Shown: positions 1-7,852 of the stretch, piece by piece
Position numbering within the stretch: the stretch's first letter is position 1
How the letters are laid out: each line of letters opens with the position of its first letter
Source: Anaerolineaceae bacterium UBA5838
GTDB taxonomy: Bacteria; Chloroflexota; Anaerolineae; Anaerolineales; Anaerolineaceae
Assembly (NCBI GenBank): GCA_002432795.1
Contig: DJGU01000077.1
Span: forward strand, 846 to 9,677
Direction of reading: 5' to 3'
Length of the DNA stretch: 8,832 bases
Program-made: the position numbers and the translations under genes
Notes under the pieces: generated by a model
Seen by the model: only the letters and a program-made list of their open reading frames with translations
The model's database searches: none
What the model was told of the DNA's origin: nothing

Positions 1-249
1 CTCTCACCCCCCAAAAAGCTCCGAACCGAGCAGATCGCCTTTGAGGGCTTGCTCGCCATCCTCCAGGCGCGTCCTTCCGAGTGGCTCTCGCGCCGGGAAT
101 TGACGGAATTGCTGGCGGAGGAACAGGAGCTGCCGGGGCAGAGGGCACTGGCAAAGGCGTTTGCGGATTTGAGGGTTGTGATGGGGGTGGAGACAGAATA
201 TTTGCGGGGAGGTTTGCGGTACAGGTGGGTGGAGGGGGTCAGAGGGTGA
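1..249 (+). CDS. C-terminal fragment of an unidentified protein, winged-helix-like end (5' end outside window)
   Basis: The frame is open from the first base of the window to a TGA at 247-249, giving 82 visible residues, so the true start lies upstream. A TTG at 49 could be read as a start, but the frame continues before it with protein-like sequence (KKLRTEQIAFEGLLAILQ), so I treat this as a 5'-truncated gene. The visible part is charged and mostly helical, with LSRRELTELLAEEQ followed by a second helix (GQRALAKAFADL) and a short strand-like end (GGLRYRW). This pattern resembles a winged helix-turn-helix at the C-terminus of a regulator, ATPase or phage-type protein, but I cannot name the family. 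It is about 60% GC by eye, well above the genes to its right, and it converges on them. Confidence 0.6.
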   Translation, partial: LSPPKKLRTEQIAFEGLLAILQARPSEWLSRRELTELLAEEQELPGQRALAKAFADLRVVMGVETEYLRGGLRYRWVEGVRG

Positions 250-599
250 GCTTTTGCGCTTTTGCGTTTTTTTTGGCTGGGTTATGACGCAAAAGTGAGT
301 GGGAGGAAGGTGTTGGCCCTGTGCCCGCACAGCATGGTATGGCGATCTCTCAGTTCATACCAACCCACACCCATATTCAAGCTCAAGAACCCACCCCCTT
401 TGATTCCCCCTCCCTTCGCCTCGTTCCTCGGCTGGAGGGGGTTGTGGGGACGTTTTGCTGTTTGTGTTTCTCCACTAGCCTCATGCCGACGCTTTGCCGG
501 GTACATTACTGGGGCTAAGAACGCTGATAATCCTGCCGTTTTTACGCCCACCAGCATTTGCAGGCAGCAGAGTGGAGGGGTGTCAGTAAACCGGCACGA
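250..599. other. Gene-free convergent spacer between the partial gene and the helicase gene
   Basis: No convincing gene is present. Short open frames exist on both strands, but they lack ribosome binding sites and have low-complexity, proline- and serine-rich translations. The left end holds two tandem copies of CTTTTGCG followed by a T-run. The middle (about 365-440) is C-rich on the + strand, with weak self-complementarity between a C-rich arm near 365-375 and a G-rich arm near 436-450. A small hairpin CTGTG/CACAG lies near 320-334. No clear intrinsic terminator was found for either converging gene. The helicase operon may end by another mechanism or run into this spacer. Confidence 0.6.
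251..295. repeat. Tandem CTTTTGCG pair and 9-bp inverted repeat just after the partial gene
   Basis: CTTTTGCG occurs twice back to back at 251-258 and 259-266. CTTTTGCGT at 259-267 is the exact reverse complement of ACGCAAAAG at 287-295, giving a possible 9-bp stem with a 19-base loop that contains a run of T. It begins directly after the stop codon of the + strand gene. It could serve as an inefficient terminator, but the T-run is in the loop instead of after the stem, which is not the canonical layout. Confidence 0.5.
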
Positions 600-3500
600 T
601 CAAATGTCCTTCACTTCCACCATCAGGCTGCACACAACCGTAGGACAAACTTCCTGATCTGTGTTGGTGTGTACCTTTTTTCCTTCCTTAAGCTTGTGTT
701 TGCGATAAACCTCTTCCAAGTACTCGAGAAGAGCCACACCGTGAACCTTTTTATAAACCCCTCTTAATTCGTTGATTACTGATATCGGCAATTGTTGGTC
801 GTACGTCTTCATGAATTCAATTACTTGACCTTGCCAACCTGGCGCATCAATTTCCACGTCAATGTCTCGAAGCTCTTCCAGAATATACTGTTGAACCCTT
901 GGGTATTTTATGGCCACTCTTTGTTGAGCCTTCCACTCTTCAACGTGTTTCTCAAAGGTGTCTTGGATTTTTACAACCCTATTATTATTGATATCATTGA
1001 ATTCCAATGCTGGCTCATCTGGATCGCATTTCATCTGGCCTAGTGCCTCAGAAATATCTGATGCCGTAACGTTTCCGTGTTTATCGATAGAATAGATTAA
1101 CCGATAACTTCCATATCTACAAACTGTGTAGAGATTCCCATCTTTTCCTGCCTTGCAGGATCTTACGCCATCACGTAAATCTTGAATTGTCTTATATAAT
1201 TCCGGATCGGACAGTTTTAGTTGACGCATGAATTCTTCCGCCTCGGTTAAATCCACCAGGTCTTCGTCATCCTCAGTATCAAACCTATCAACGTTTTGAC
1301 CTTGATAAATAGCCAAAAATGCCTGATCTATCAACTTCTCTGCAGGATCTAGAATCGCTGAATCGCCACCCAACATTAAATTGATCTCTTCAATTCTCTT
1401 GCCCAATTTTTGTAACAACCCCAAACCACGATCAAGTTCTTTTTCTGGTAAAAAGTTATAACCGTAAATTACATCGTGTTTGGTTCCAATTCGATCAATC
1501 CTGCCGAACCTTTGGATCAATCTAACCGGATTCCAATGCAGATCGTAGTTAATGATCTGATCACAATCCTGTAAATTCAGACCTTCTGACATGACATCTG
1601 TAGCCACAAGCGTTTGAATCTCATGGAATGATCCGGAAAAACTCATATTCGCATTAGCCTTAGGAGAGAACCTAAATGCTGTGTAGGATTTGTCTTTGTC
1701 CGTCCCAAAGATTGACTCCAAACTCTCTCCCAGATCACTTCGCAGGTTTTTGTAGAGGTATTCTGCTGTATCTTTATATTGTGTGAAAATCAAACACTTC
1801 TTGTCTGCCAATGGTTTTCCATGAGCCCCAGAGTTGGTTAAGATCTCTTTTAATTTCAATAATTTATCATCATTTTCAGGTGTGATAGGAGTAACCAAAC
1901 TTAACATTTCTTTGAGAATATCGAGGTCGTGTTTAATGTCATCCCGAAGTTGGTCCAGGTAAAAATCCTCTGCCTCATAGTCCTGACTCATTTCCTCAAG
2001 AATGTCCAGTAGCTCGTCGTCATCGATATCGCTTGAAGTTAGCATCCTCGCAGACGCTGCTTTACCGGCAGGTATGATGTGATTAGACATTGCCAGAAGG
2101 AACGCTTCATGCCCTGAGATAATCCGCTGAAGGGTTCTTCGAAACGCTTCGACACTTGACTCAAAACGCTTAAACAATGACACCCTCATAAGTCCACGCA
2201 AGTTAATCCCAGCCCGTTGAAGTTCATCGTATGGTTTGGTCTTTTGTTTTTCTTCCTTTACGTAATTCCAGAGGCCATAGCGTGCATACAATAATCGGTG
2301 ATCATCCTGTTGATCATTACTCCCAGGTCGACCAATCATTCCCAGCAATTTGTCATACAACCCATCATAAGTGTCGTCGATGTTGTATTCGATAGTTGAT
2401 AATTCTCTCTTGGGGAAATATTGTTCCTTTCCATTTACAATAATATATGCCCGCTTATCCCCTGAATGATAAGGCTCAAAATCAAAGGGGTCTATTCGTT
2501 TGTGGGTTTCGGCATCAAAGCCATACCAGCGCAAAACATCCATGCGGGTGCGTCTAACCATAATATTGCTCAATAACGACGCTGCCTTATGTTCTCCCTT
2601 TTCAACACCTTTGATAAAATCCCTTAAGTTTGGCGGGTTAATCGGAATTTGTGTGCGATCACCATCGTGGAAAAGGATCAGTTGATTATAGATATCCCAG
2701 ATGGATCGATTTCTTGGTGTCGCTGTTAAGAACACGCAGCGTCGACCGCTTGCTTGCAGATATTCCTGCAGGATCTTGTAGCGCTGCGTGTCCCTGTTGC
2801 GAAAGTTGTGACTTTCATCGACAAGCACAAAATCCCGATCACTATAGAGTTCACTCTCAAGTAGAAGGTTAAATTCTGACCGCTCAGGGTCATCCTTTAA
2901 CATACCCATCGATAGAACACGGGCATTTAATTTATATGCTTCATTATAATGCTCCCACATCCTGACCAATGATTGGGGGCAAATGATTAATGAGCGGGTA
3001 TGCTCATATCTTTCAAAGTGCTTGATAATCGCAGCACCAATATAGGACTTACCTAACCCAACCACATCTGAAACAAAAGCACCATTGTATTGACGGATGA
3101 TCTGGATTGCTCGCTGGACAGCATTTCGCTGGAAATCAGCCAGTGCTGCAGTTATTTCAGATTGCCACAGGTATTCGGTCGCCCCTTCGTCAGCAAGACG
3201 ATCTTTCACAAATTCATAAAGCGCTTTCAAGTAAACATGATAGGGTGGAACCTTGGCAATCGCCCATGACTGCTTAAGTTCACTGACGAGCTGTTGGTCA
3301 AAATCAATCGCGTCATCCCACAGGTTGTTAAACCAGTTTGTCAGGGCTGCATGGTTGGCATCACCAAACACCTTCACGTTCAATTCACTGTTATGCGTGA
3401 GCCCCGCCAAGGTGAGGTTAGAAGAGCCAACAATCGCGCATCCATTTTCAGGTCGTGGCAGAGCGCGACCCTGGGCGTCATACCTTTGCCCATAATCAAA

Positions 3501-3947
3501 GATATACGCTTTGGCGTGTAAACGACCTTTTGAGTACAACTTAACTTTTACTCGCTGCTCCTCGATTGCTTTAGATAAGGAGAGTATCAAGCGTTGATTT
3601 TCATCGGATTGTGAGAGCGCAGAGGCGTTTTGCCCGATTCTGAAGGTTGTCTTTGTAAGCTGATCGGCTGAGTCAGTCTTTTTTGGGTGATTGACTTTAT
3701 CAAGCTCCTGCTGTACCTCATTCAGGCGAAGATAACCCTCTGCAATCTGCTCGACAGTTTCTGATGAGGAAGCGCTTCCGACAAGCAGCTGCAGTTCCTT
3801 GACGTTATCAAGCTGATCTGCAATTGCGGTAAACCCCGATAAGAAAAAGAAGCCAACCGCAAACTTTGCCGATTCACAAGAAGGAAGTATATTCCGAATT
3901 TCTTCAGATAACTTATTCCTAGAGTTGTCAATAATGTCATGAATCAT
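600..3947 (-). CDS. PLD-type nuclease fused to SNF2-family helicase; putative restriction subunit
   Basis: This 1115-residue cytoplasmic protein probably cuts and translocates on DNA. Residues 1-210 form a phospholipase-D-like nuclease domain with one full HKD motif: HAKAYIFD (H144, K146, D151), then VGSSNLT (N177) and E188. One motif per chain means dimerisation would be needed for a complete active site. Residues 260-830 carry SF2/SNF2 helicase motifs: F272-Q273, Walker A VVGLGKS (K300), DESH (377-380), TAT (408-410), LIFTQYK (719-725), ATDVMSEGLNLQ (782-793) and QRFGRIDRIG (812-821). A long insert (about 440-715) separates the two RecA lobes. The last ~280 residues match nothing I recognise. 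The ATG lies 7 bases after the methyltransferase stop, so the genes are co-transcribed and probably translationally coupled. DrmD of DISARM and HsdR-like helicases are the nearest named comparisons. The domain calls are firm; the restriction role is inferred. Confidence 0.9.
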   Translation of the reverse strand: MIHDIIDNSRNKLSEEIRNILPSCESAKFAVGFFFLSGFTAIADQLDNVKELQLLVGSASSSETVEQIAEGYLRLNEVQQELDKVNHPKKTDSADQLTKTTFRIGQNASALSQSDENQRLILSLSKAIEEQRVKVKLYSKGRLHAKAYIFDYGQRYDAQGRALPRPENGCAIVGSSNLTLAGLTHNSELNVKVFGDANHAALTNWFNNLWDDAIDFDQQLVSELKQSWAIAKVPPYHVYLKALYEFVKDRLADEGATEYLWQSEITAALADFQRNAVQRAIQIIRQYNGAFVSDVVGLGKSYIGAAIIKHFERYEHTRSLIICPQSLVRMWEHYNEAYKLNARVLSMGMLKDDPERSEFNLLLESELYSDRDFVLVDESHNFRNRDTQRYKILQEYLQASGRRCVFLTATPRNRSIWDIYNQLILFHDGDRTQIPINPPNLRDFIKGVEKGEHKAASLLSNIMVRRTRMDVLRWYGFDAETHKRIDPFDFEPYHSGDKRAYIIVNGKEQYFPKRELSTIEYNIDDTYDGLYDKLLGMIGRPGSNDQQDDHRLLYARYGLWNYVKEEKQKTKPYDELQRAGINLRGLMRVSLFKRFESSVEAFRRTLQRIISGHEAFLLAMSNHIIPAGKAASARMLTSSDIDDDELLDILEEMSQDYEAEDFYLDQLRDDIKHDLDILKEMLSLVTPITPENDDKLLKLKEILTNSGAHGKPLADKKCLIFTQYKDTAEYLYKNLRSDLGESLESIFGTDKDKSYTAFRFSPKANANMSFSGSFHEIQTLVATDVMSEGLNLQDCDQIINYDLHWNPVRLIQRFGRIDRIGTKHDVIYGYNFLPEKELDRGLGLLQKLGKRIEEINLMLGGDSAILDPAEKLIDQAFLAIYQGQNVDRFDTEDDEDLVDLTEAEEFMRQLKLSDPELYKTIQDLRDGVRSCKAGKDGNLYTVCRYGSYRLIYSIDKHGNVTASDISEALGQMKCDPDEPALEFNDINNNRVVKIQDTFEKHVEEWKAQQRVAIKYPRVQQYILEELRDIDVEIDAPGWQGQVIEFMKTYDQQLPISVINELRGVYKKVHGVALLEYLEEVYRKHKLKEGKKVHTNTDQEVCPTVVCSLMVEVKDI

Positions 3948-3954
3948 GGTCTGG

Positions 3955-6900
3955 TCAACTTCCCGATTTTCTTAATCGATTTTTTACTAAATAATTAGTT
4001 GATTCATATATCCGTTTTGATGTGATTTCGTCGAAGCCTAATGAATCAAATATTAGTTTGTCTAGATTTTTTCTGTCTTCCATGACTAAGATTTTTCCGT
4101 CATCACTTATTTTTATTTCATCTAATACACTGTACACTGGGCGACTACTCAAAATTGCGAAAGATTTTTCGATTTCATTTTTCGTTTGAGGAGATAGGGT
4201 AACAGGGTCGACTAGTATCTTGGCTCTACGAAGATCATTGACCAGAATACGAACAGCTCCACCTCCAAGAGACGTTCTTCCTAACACTTCTATGAAAAAC
4301 CATGTTAGCGTTGAGTTTAGAAGCGCACAAACTAATTCGGTCAAATCCGATTTCAATATATCTATTCCGTGGAAATTGTGTGTGAAAGGTAAATTGTCAA
4401 GGTTTAACCTGCAAAGGTGTTTATCACCTCTAATATCATCCCACATCAAACTTGAGCGAACTAGTTCCTTAGTTTTTAAGGAGTTGCTGGACAAGCTAGA
4501 ACTGGAGTCTTCCCTGCTAAGCTTTATATAGGTGCTATCCTTTGGAGATTTGAATATTGGGATAAAATCGTTTGAAGGGAGCCCATCAAAGATAAGATCA
4601 TTGTTGTGACCTTTTCGACTCCAAGCGACCGTCTGAACATGACCAATCGAAGGCTCAATGGAAATAAACACATCATTAAGTTGGGTGATTATTTGCCAAT
4701 AAATATCTGGTGCTCTAAGAAATTTACCCCAATTTCCGCTAACATACTTCTTTCTCACTTCTCCAAGACCTTCTTCGAGCAAATTTATAAAGCTCATTGG
4801 TATGACACGATATTCATTTGTCAACTTGGAGGATTTCGCTTCTTCGATTTCTTCCCAAATGATGGGAGACAGACCTTCTTCAAACGGCTGCCTAAACATA
4901 ACAAAACTTACTACACCATCAGGTCTGCCCTGTTGGTCAGATTTTCTGTCACAAGGTGCTCCTGACAAAACGATTACTGTATTTACAAATGCTTTTGTAA
5001 AGCTTCTTTTAACTTGATTGTCAATAACAAACTTTAATTCTCCGCGAGTTAACAGGAACAACTGCAAATCAGCTCCGTACCCGACATCCAACCATGAATT
5101 TGAGGTAATAAAGCAGAAACTCCCCTGTGGATTAAGCAATGAAAGTCCAATAAAGTAAAAGTAGATGTAAAGGTCACTCTTCGCATCTAACTTCCAGGAA
5201 GCCTCCCCTTTTCCCGAGTTAAATCCAAATGTTTTAGGCCACGCGATATAGACAGCAGTAGCGACTTTTGCTTTGTACGCTTTCTTGTTCGCAGGGAGAT
5301 TGCTAAGTTCTTCTGGTAACTTGAGATCTCGGATCGCTTCCTGGCGGGTATACGGAGGATTTCCGATGACAATATCGAAACCTTGTTTGTCCCCCTCAAA
5401 AATCTCCACAAACGCAATATCCCAAATAAAAGGTATGGTTTTTTGGGTATGTAGCACATGCCTGGCTGAGCGAAGTGATTCCAAATTTTGCTCGATGAGT
5501 GCCAACTCTTCTATTCTTTTTGGCGAATCTAGATCCATCTGGATGGGTTCCACTTCCCCAAACAGATTTTCTCCAGGATTCAACAAAGTCTCCAACTCGA
5601 GCTTCCTCGCCTCCAATGTGCGAATTTGATCAGCAATAACCTGCTCAAATAACAGGAATTCCGCATGGGTTAGCTCAGTCTTTGTCCGATATTTTCGGTC
5701 AGGATCATTTTGGAAAAATTTAAATTTCTCTTCTTTCAAGGACTTAAGTTGATTGACCGTTGAGCGATTGAGTTGACCTCCCTGCCTGTGAAGACTGAGG
5801 TTTAAGCCTCCAACCTCCTGTACCAGCGAATCGCCCTGCCTGAGCTTGAACGATAGACTCGGTAAGAGCGCCTGACAGGTTCTTTCCCCGAGATCCAGAT
5901 CTGTTTCTATGACCAGCTGTAACCAAAGCCTTAATTCAGCCACATGCACAGCCCAGTCCATGATATCCACCCCATATAGACTGGCACCGATAATCCGTTT
6001 ACGGCGTTCATAAGGCGTTTCTTCTTTGTTCAAGTGTTGGTTGGAACGAACAAGCAGGTCATCCAGCACTCCCAGCATGCCTACCAGAAACGAACCAGAG
6101 CCGCACGCCGGATCGAGCACGGTAATCCCAGAGAGCAGTTCTGCCAATTCCGGCCATAGACCTAAATCGGTAATTGTTCTATCTGCGTCTTGCTTGTCTT
6201 CCGGGTTGAAAGCGAAAACAAATTCGTAAAGAACGTTCTTTGAAATCTCAGACAGGTGATTTGACAACCAATCCACCAGGCTCAACCTACACATCAGATC
6301 GATTTCAATTCTTGGAGTGTAGAAAATTCCTGCGTCGCTCTGCTCATCCACTTCATCAGACACATTTACCAATGACTCGTAAACCTTACCAATCATTTCC
6401 GGGTCAACAGCGACTTCTTGATCCAGGGGGGTATCTTCGCTGATTGTAAAGTTGTACTTATCCAGAAACGCCATGATTCTGTCAATTTGGTCATCGGTAA
6501 TTTGGAAATCGTGCTTCTCATCCAGTTCATTCTTACTGAATAACCCGCCATTTAAGTAAGGAGCAAGCTGTAAGGCTGTGCGAAATTTCTCAGGAATATA
6601 TTGATAGTCAGATCGACCCGCGGAAAATTTCTTATTAAAGGCTTCAAAGAATAATACGTCTAACCATTCATCGACAAAATGGTCAGAACCTTTGTACAAT
6701 TTCAGGTATCCTCGCCAAAAGTGATGTAAGAAATCAGGGTCATTCCCAAGCCATTGTTTGCGCTCGATGTAATAAATAAACATCAAACGGTTCATGAACT
6801 GCAGGGCAAAATCATGCGCCCAGGTTTTGTCGGATGTCTGACGTTTCAATTCTGACATTAGAGTTGAGAACACAGTTTTATACTCGTTGAAGAACTCTTC

Positions 6901-7452
6901 TGTTACGGCTTCAACATCAAAAGCTGCTTCATGAAGTTTTTGTATCTGTATTGGTGACACTCCTAAGAGCGGGGCCTCAACCAAAGAAACATCCAGTCTG
7001 GCAATCCTTTCACTGGCAGTGCGGAGACGATCTTCTTTGCTGACACTGATTCGCCTTAATATAAATTGCTTGGATCTTTTCTTGTCTTGATTTTGAATTG
7101 CATTTACAAAATGCCATCGATCTTGATTTCCATTTGAAAAAACAAACAAACTATAAGGATAATTAACAATCAACTTGTTAACAACCTGGCGTTCCGTGCT
7201 AATCAGCAACTTGTCAGAATTAAGGTGAAAAAACAAAATATGGAAGGTATCATTAATGGCACAGGTCGCAAAAGAAACCGGTGTTTCGATAAAAAGGTTA
7301 GAAAACTCGTCCGTCCAATTTGCTTTGGAGACAGGAACATTGTCAGAATTGTAATTTAACTCTTCCCAGAATAGTTTCTTGAGGCCATCTATCTTTGTGG
7401 AAGGTAAGGTGATCAGAATATCCTTAATCCGACTTTCCAATTCTTTGCTCAT
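3955..7452 (-). CDS. Eco57I/PglX-like adenine-N6 DNA methyltransferase with C-terminal target-recognition region
   Basis: This 1165-residue protein should transfer a methyl group from S-adenosylmethionine to the N6 of adenine at a specific site. Motif I is unmistakable: VLDPACGSGSF (445-455). The LYGVDIMDWAVHVAELRLWL stretch (about 492-511) fits motif II, with D496. The catalytic motif IV is IGNPPY (N698-P-P-Y701), preceded by PFIWDIAFVEIF. An upstream helical segment (about 350-380, IGKVYESLVN to GIFYTP) is typical of Type I/IIG/ISP enzymes. Residues 1-180 are a separate domain in which no intact PD-(D/E)xK nuclease motif is obvious. Residues about 780-1165 look like a single TaqI/Eco57I-type recognition region. 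The length is typical of PglX, DrmMI and Type IIG methylases. It is the first gene of the operon and has AGGGAG six bases before the ATG. Codon and base usage vary along its length. The methylase call is firm; the target is unknown. Confidence 0.93.
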   Translation of the reverse strand: MSKELESRIKDILITLPSTKIDGLKKLFWEELNYNSDNVPVSKANWTDEFSNLFIETPVSFATCAINDTFHILFFHLNSDKLLISTERQVVNKLIVNYPYSLFVFSNGNQDRWHFVNAIQNQDKKRSKQFILRRISVSKEDRLRTASERIARLDVSLVEAPLLGVSPIQIQKLHEAAFDVEAVTEEFFNEYKTVFSTLMSELKRQTSDKTWAHDFALQFMNRLMFIYYIERKQWLGNDPDFLHHFWRGYLKLYKGSDHFVDEWLDVLFFEAFNKKFSAGRSDYQYIPEKFRTALQLAPYLNGGLFSKNELDEKHDFQITDDQIDRIMAFLDKYNFTISEDTPLDQEVAVDPEMIGKVYESLVNVSDEVDEQSDAGIFYTPRIEIDLMCRLSLVDWLSNHLSEISKNVLYEFVFAFNPEDKQDADRTITDLGLWPELAELLSGITVLDPACGSGSFLVGMLGVLDDLLVRSNQHLNKEETPYERRKRIIGASLYGVDIMDWAVHVAELRLWLQLVIETDLDLGERTCQALLPSLSFKLRQGDSLVQEVGGLNLSLHRQGGQLNRSTVNQLKSLKEEKFKFFQNDPDRKYRTKTELTHAEFLLFEQVIADQIRTLEARKLELETLLNPGENLFGEVEPIQMDLDSPKRIEELALIEQNLESLRSARHVLHTQKTIPFIWDIAFVEIFEGDKQGFDIVIGNPPYTRQEAIRDLKLPEELSNLPANKKAYKAKVATAVYIAWPKTFGFNSGKGEASWKLDAKSDLYIYFYFIGLSLLNPQGSFCFITSNSWLDVGYGADLQLFLLTRGELKFVIDNQVKRSFTKAFVNTVIVLSGAPCDRKSDQQGRPDGVVSFVMFRQPFEEGLSPIIWEEIEEAKSSKLTNEYRVIPMSFINLLEEGLGEVRKKYVSGNWGKFLRAPDIYWQIITQLNDVFISIEPSIGHVQTVAWSRKGHNNDLIFDGLPSNDFIPIFKSPKDSTYIKLSREDSSSSLSSNSLKTKELVRSSLMWDDIRGDKHLCRLNLDNLPFTHNFHGIDILKSDLTELVCALLNSTLTWFFIEVLGRTSLGGGAVRILVNDLRRAKILVDPVTLSPQTKNEIEKSFAILSSRPVYSVLDEIKISDDGKILVMEDRKNLDKLIFDSLGFDEITSKRIYESTNYLVKNRLRKSGS
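3959..3964 (-). promoter_or_regulatory. Ribosome binding site of the helicase gene, inside the methyltransferase 3' end
   Basis: Reading the minus strand, GGGAAG lies 11 bases before the ATG at 3945-3947. It overlaps the last codons of the methyltransferase (its stop is at 3955-3957). The spacing is on the long side, so reinitiation by ribosomes finishing the methyltransferase is likely and would tie helicase output to methyltransferase output. Confidence 0.5.
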
Positions 7453-7458
7453 GAAACT

Positions 7459-7464
7459 CTCCCT
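7459..7464 (-). promoter_or_regulatory. Ribosome binding site deciding the methyltransferase start
   Basis: AGGGAG on the minus strand is six bases upstream of the ATG at 7450-7452. This supports that ATG as the true start. No equally good site is seen for internal start codons nearby. Confidence 0.7.
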
Positions 7465-7489
7465 ATAATAAACTTGAATTCATAAAGGA

Positions 7490-7495
7490 ATTATA
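7490..7495 (-). promoter_or_regulatory. Probable -10 element for the methyltransferase-helicase operon
   Basis: A perfect TATAAT on the minus strand lies 37 bases upstream of the methyltransferase ATG, which would give a leader of about 30 bases. The hexamer 17 bases further up (AGCAAC) is a poor -35, so the promoter may be weak or need an activator. A second, weaker TATTAT lies about 23 bases closer to the gene. Confidence 0.4.
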
Positions 7496-7852
7496 AACGC
7501 TAACTGACCGGTGTTGCTTTCAGGAGATGAAAACTCTCATTACCTGGGTTTCCTGATACCTGTCCAATTTGTTACGTGGACATGCCCGCAATCAAAACAA
7601 CGGCAAAGGGTAAAAATCCGGTCTACGATGGAACCCACTGTAGGAACAACCCCCTATGGTTACCCTATGAATAAGCCGGATTGGACCCTATCCGCTGCGC
7701 TTCAAGGGCAGGTACGCAACCTCTTCGAGCACGATGACCCGGCCTACGAAAATCAGGGCAGGGGCAAACCTCCATCATTCCCTTATTCAACCCACAGGTT
7801 CAGGCGGACTCAACGAGCACAATGTGATTGTCTGGAAGACCCCCTCAATTTT
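7496..7852. other. Spacer upstream of the operon with no convincing gene
   Basis: No recognisable protein or RNA gene is seen. One + strand frame is open from a GTG at 7511 to TGA at 7868-7870 (119 residues, with stretches such as KPDWTLSAALQGQVRNLF). It has no ribosome binding site, runs into the inverted repeat at 7853 and matches nothing I know, so I do not call it a gene. A degraded hairpin sequence, GTAGGAACAACC then GGTTACCCTAT, lies at 7640-7668 and resembles dispersed GTAGGGGC-type intergenic repeats. CGGAT/ATCCG forms another short stem near 7680-7700. Confidence 0.5.

Noticed and set aside
282..557. 91-codon - strand frame downstream of the helicase gene
   Set aside because: Translation shows no recognisable domain, there is no convincing start site, and it lies in a C-rich spacer that tends to lack stop codons.
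262..657. 131-codon + strand frame between the partial gene and the helicase gene
   Set aside because: No ribosome binding site, serine/proline-rich translation with no recognisable motif, and it overlaps the 3' end of the well-supported helicase gene on the other strand.
600..7452. Complete DISARM or BREX locus
   Set aside because: Only DrmMI/PglX-like and DrmD-like proteins are present. DrmA, DrmB, DrmC, PglZ and BrxC are absent from the window.
600..7452. Classical Type I restriction system (hsdR/hsdM/hsdS)
   Set aside because: There is no separate hsdS gene, the methyltransferase is more than twice the usual HsdM length and carries its own recognition region, and the nuclease is PLD-type at the helicase N-terminus.
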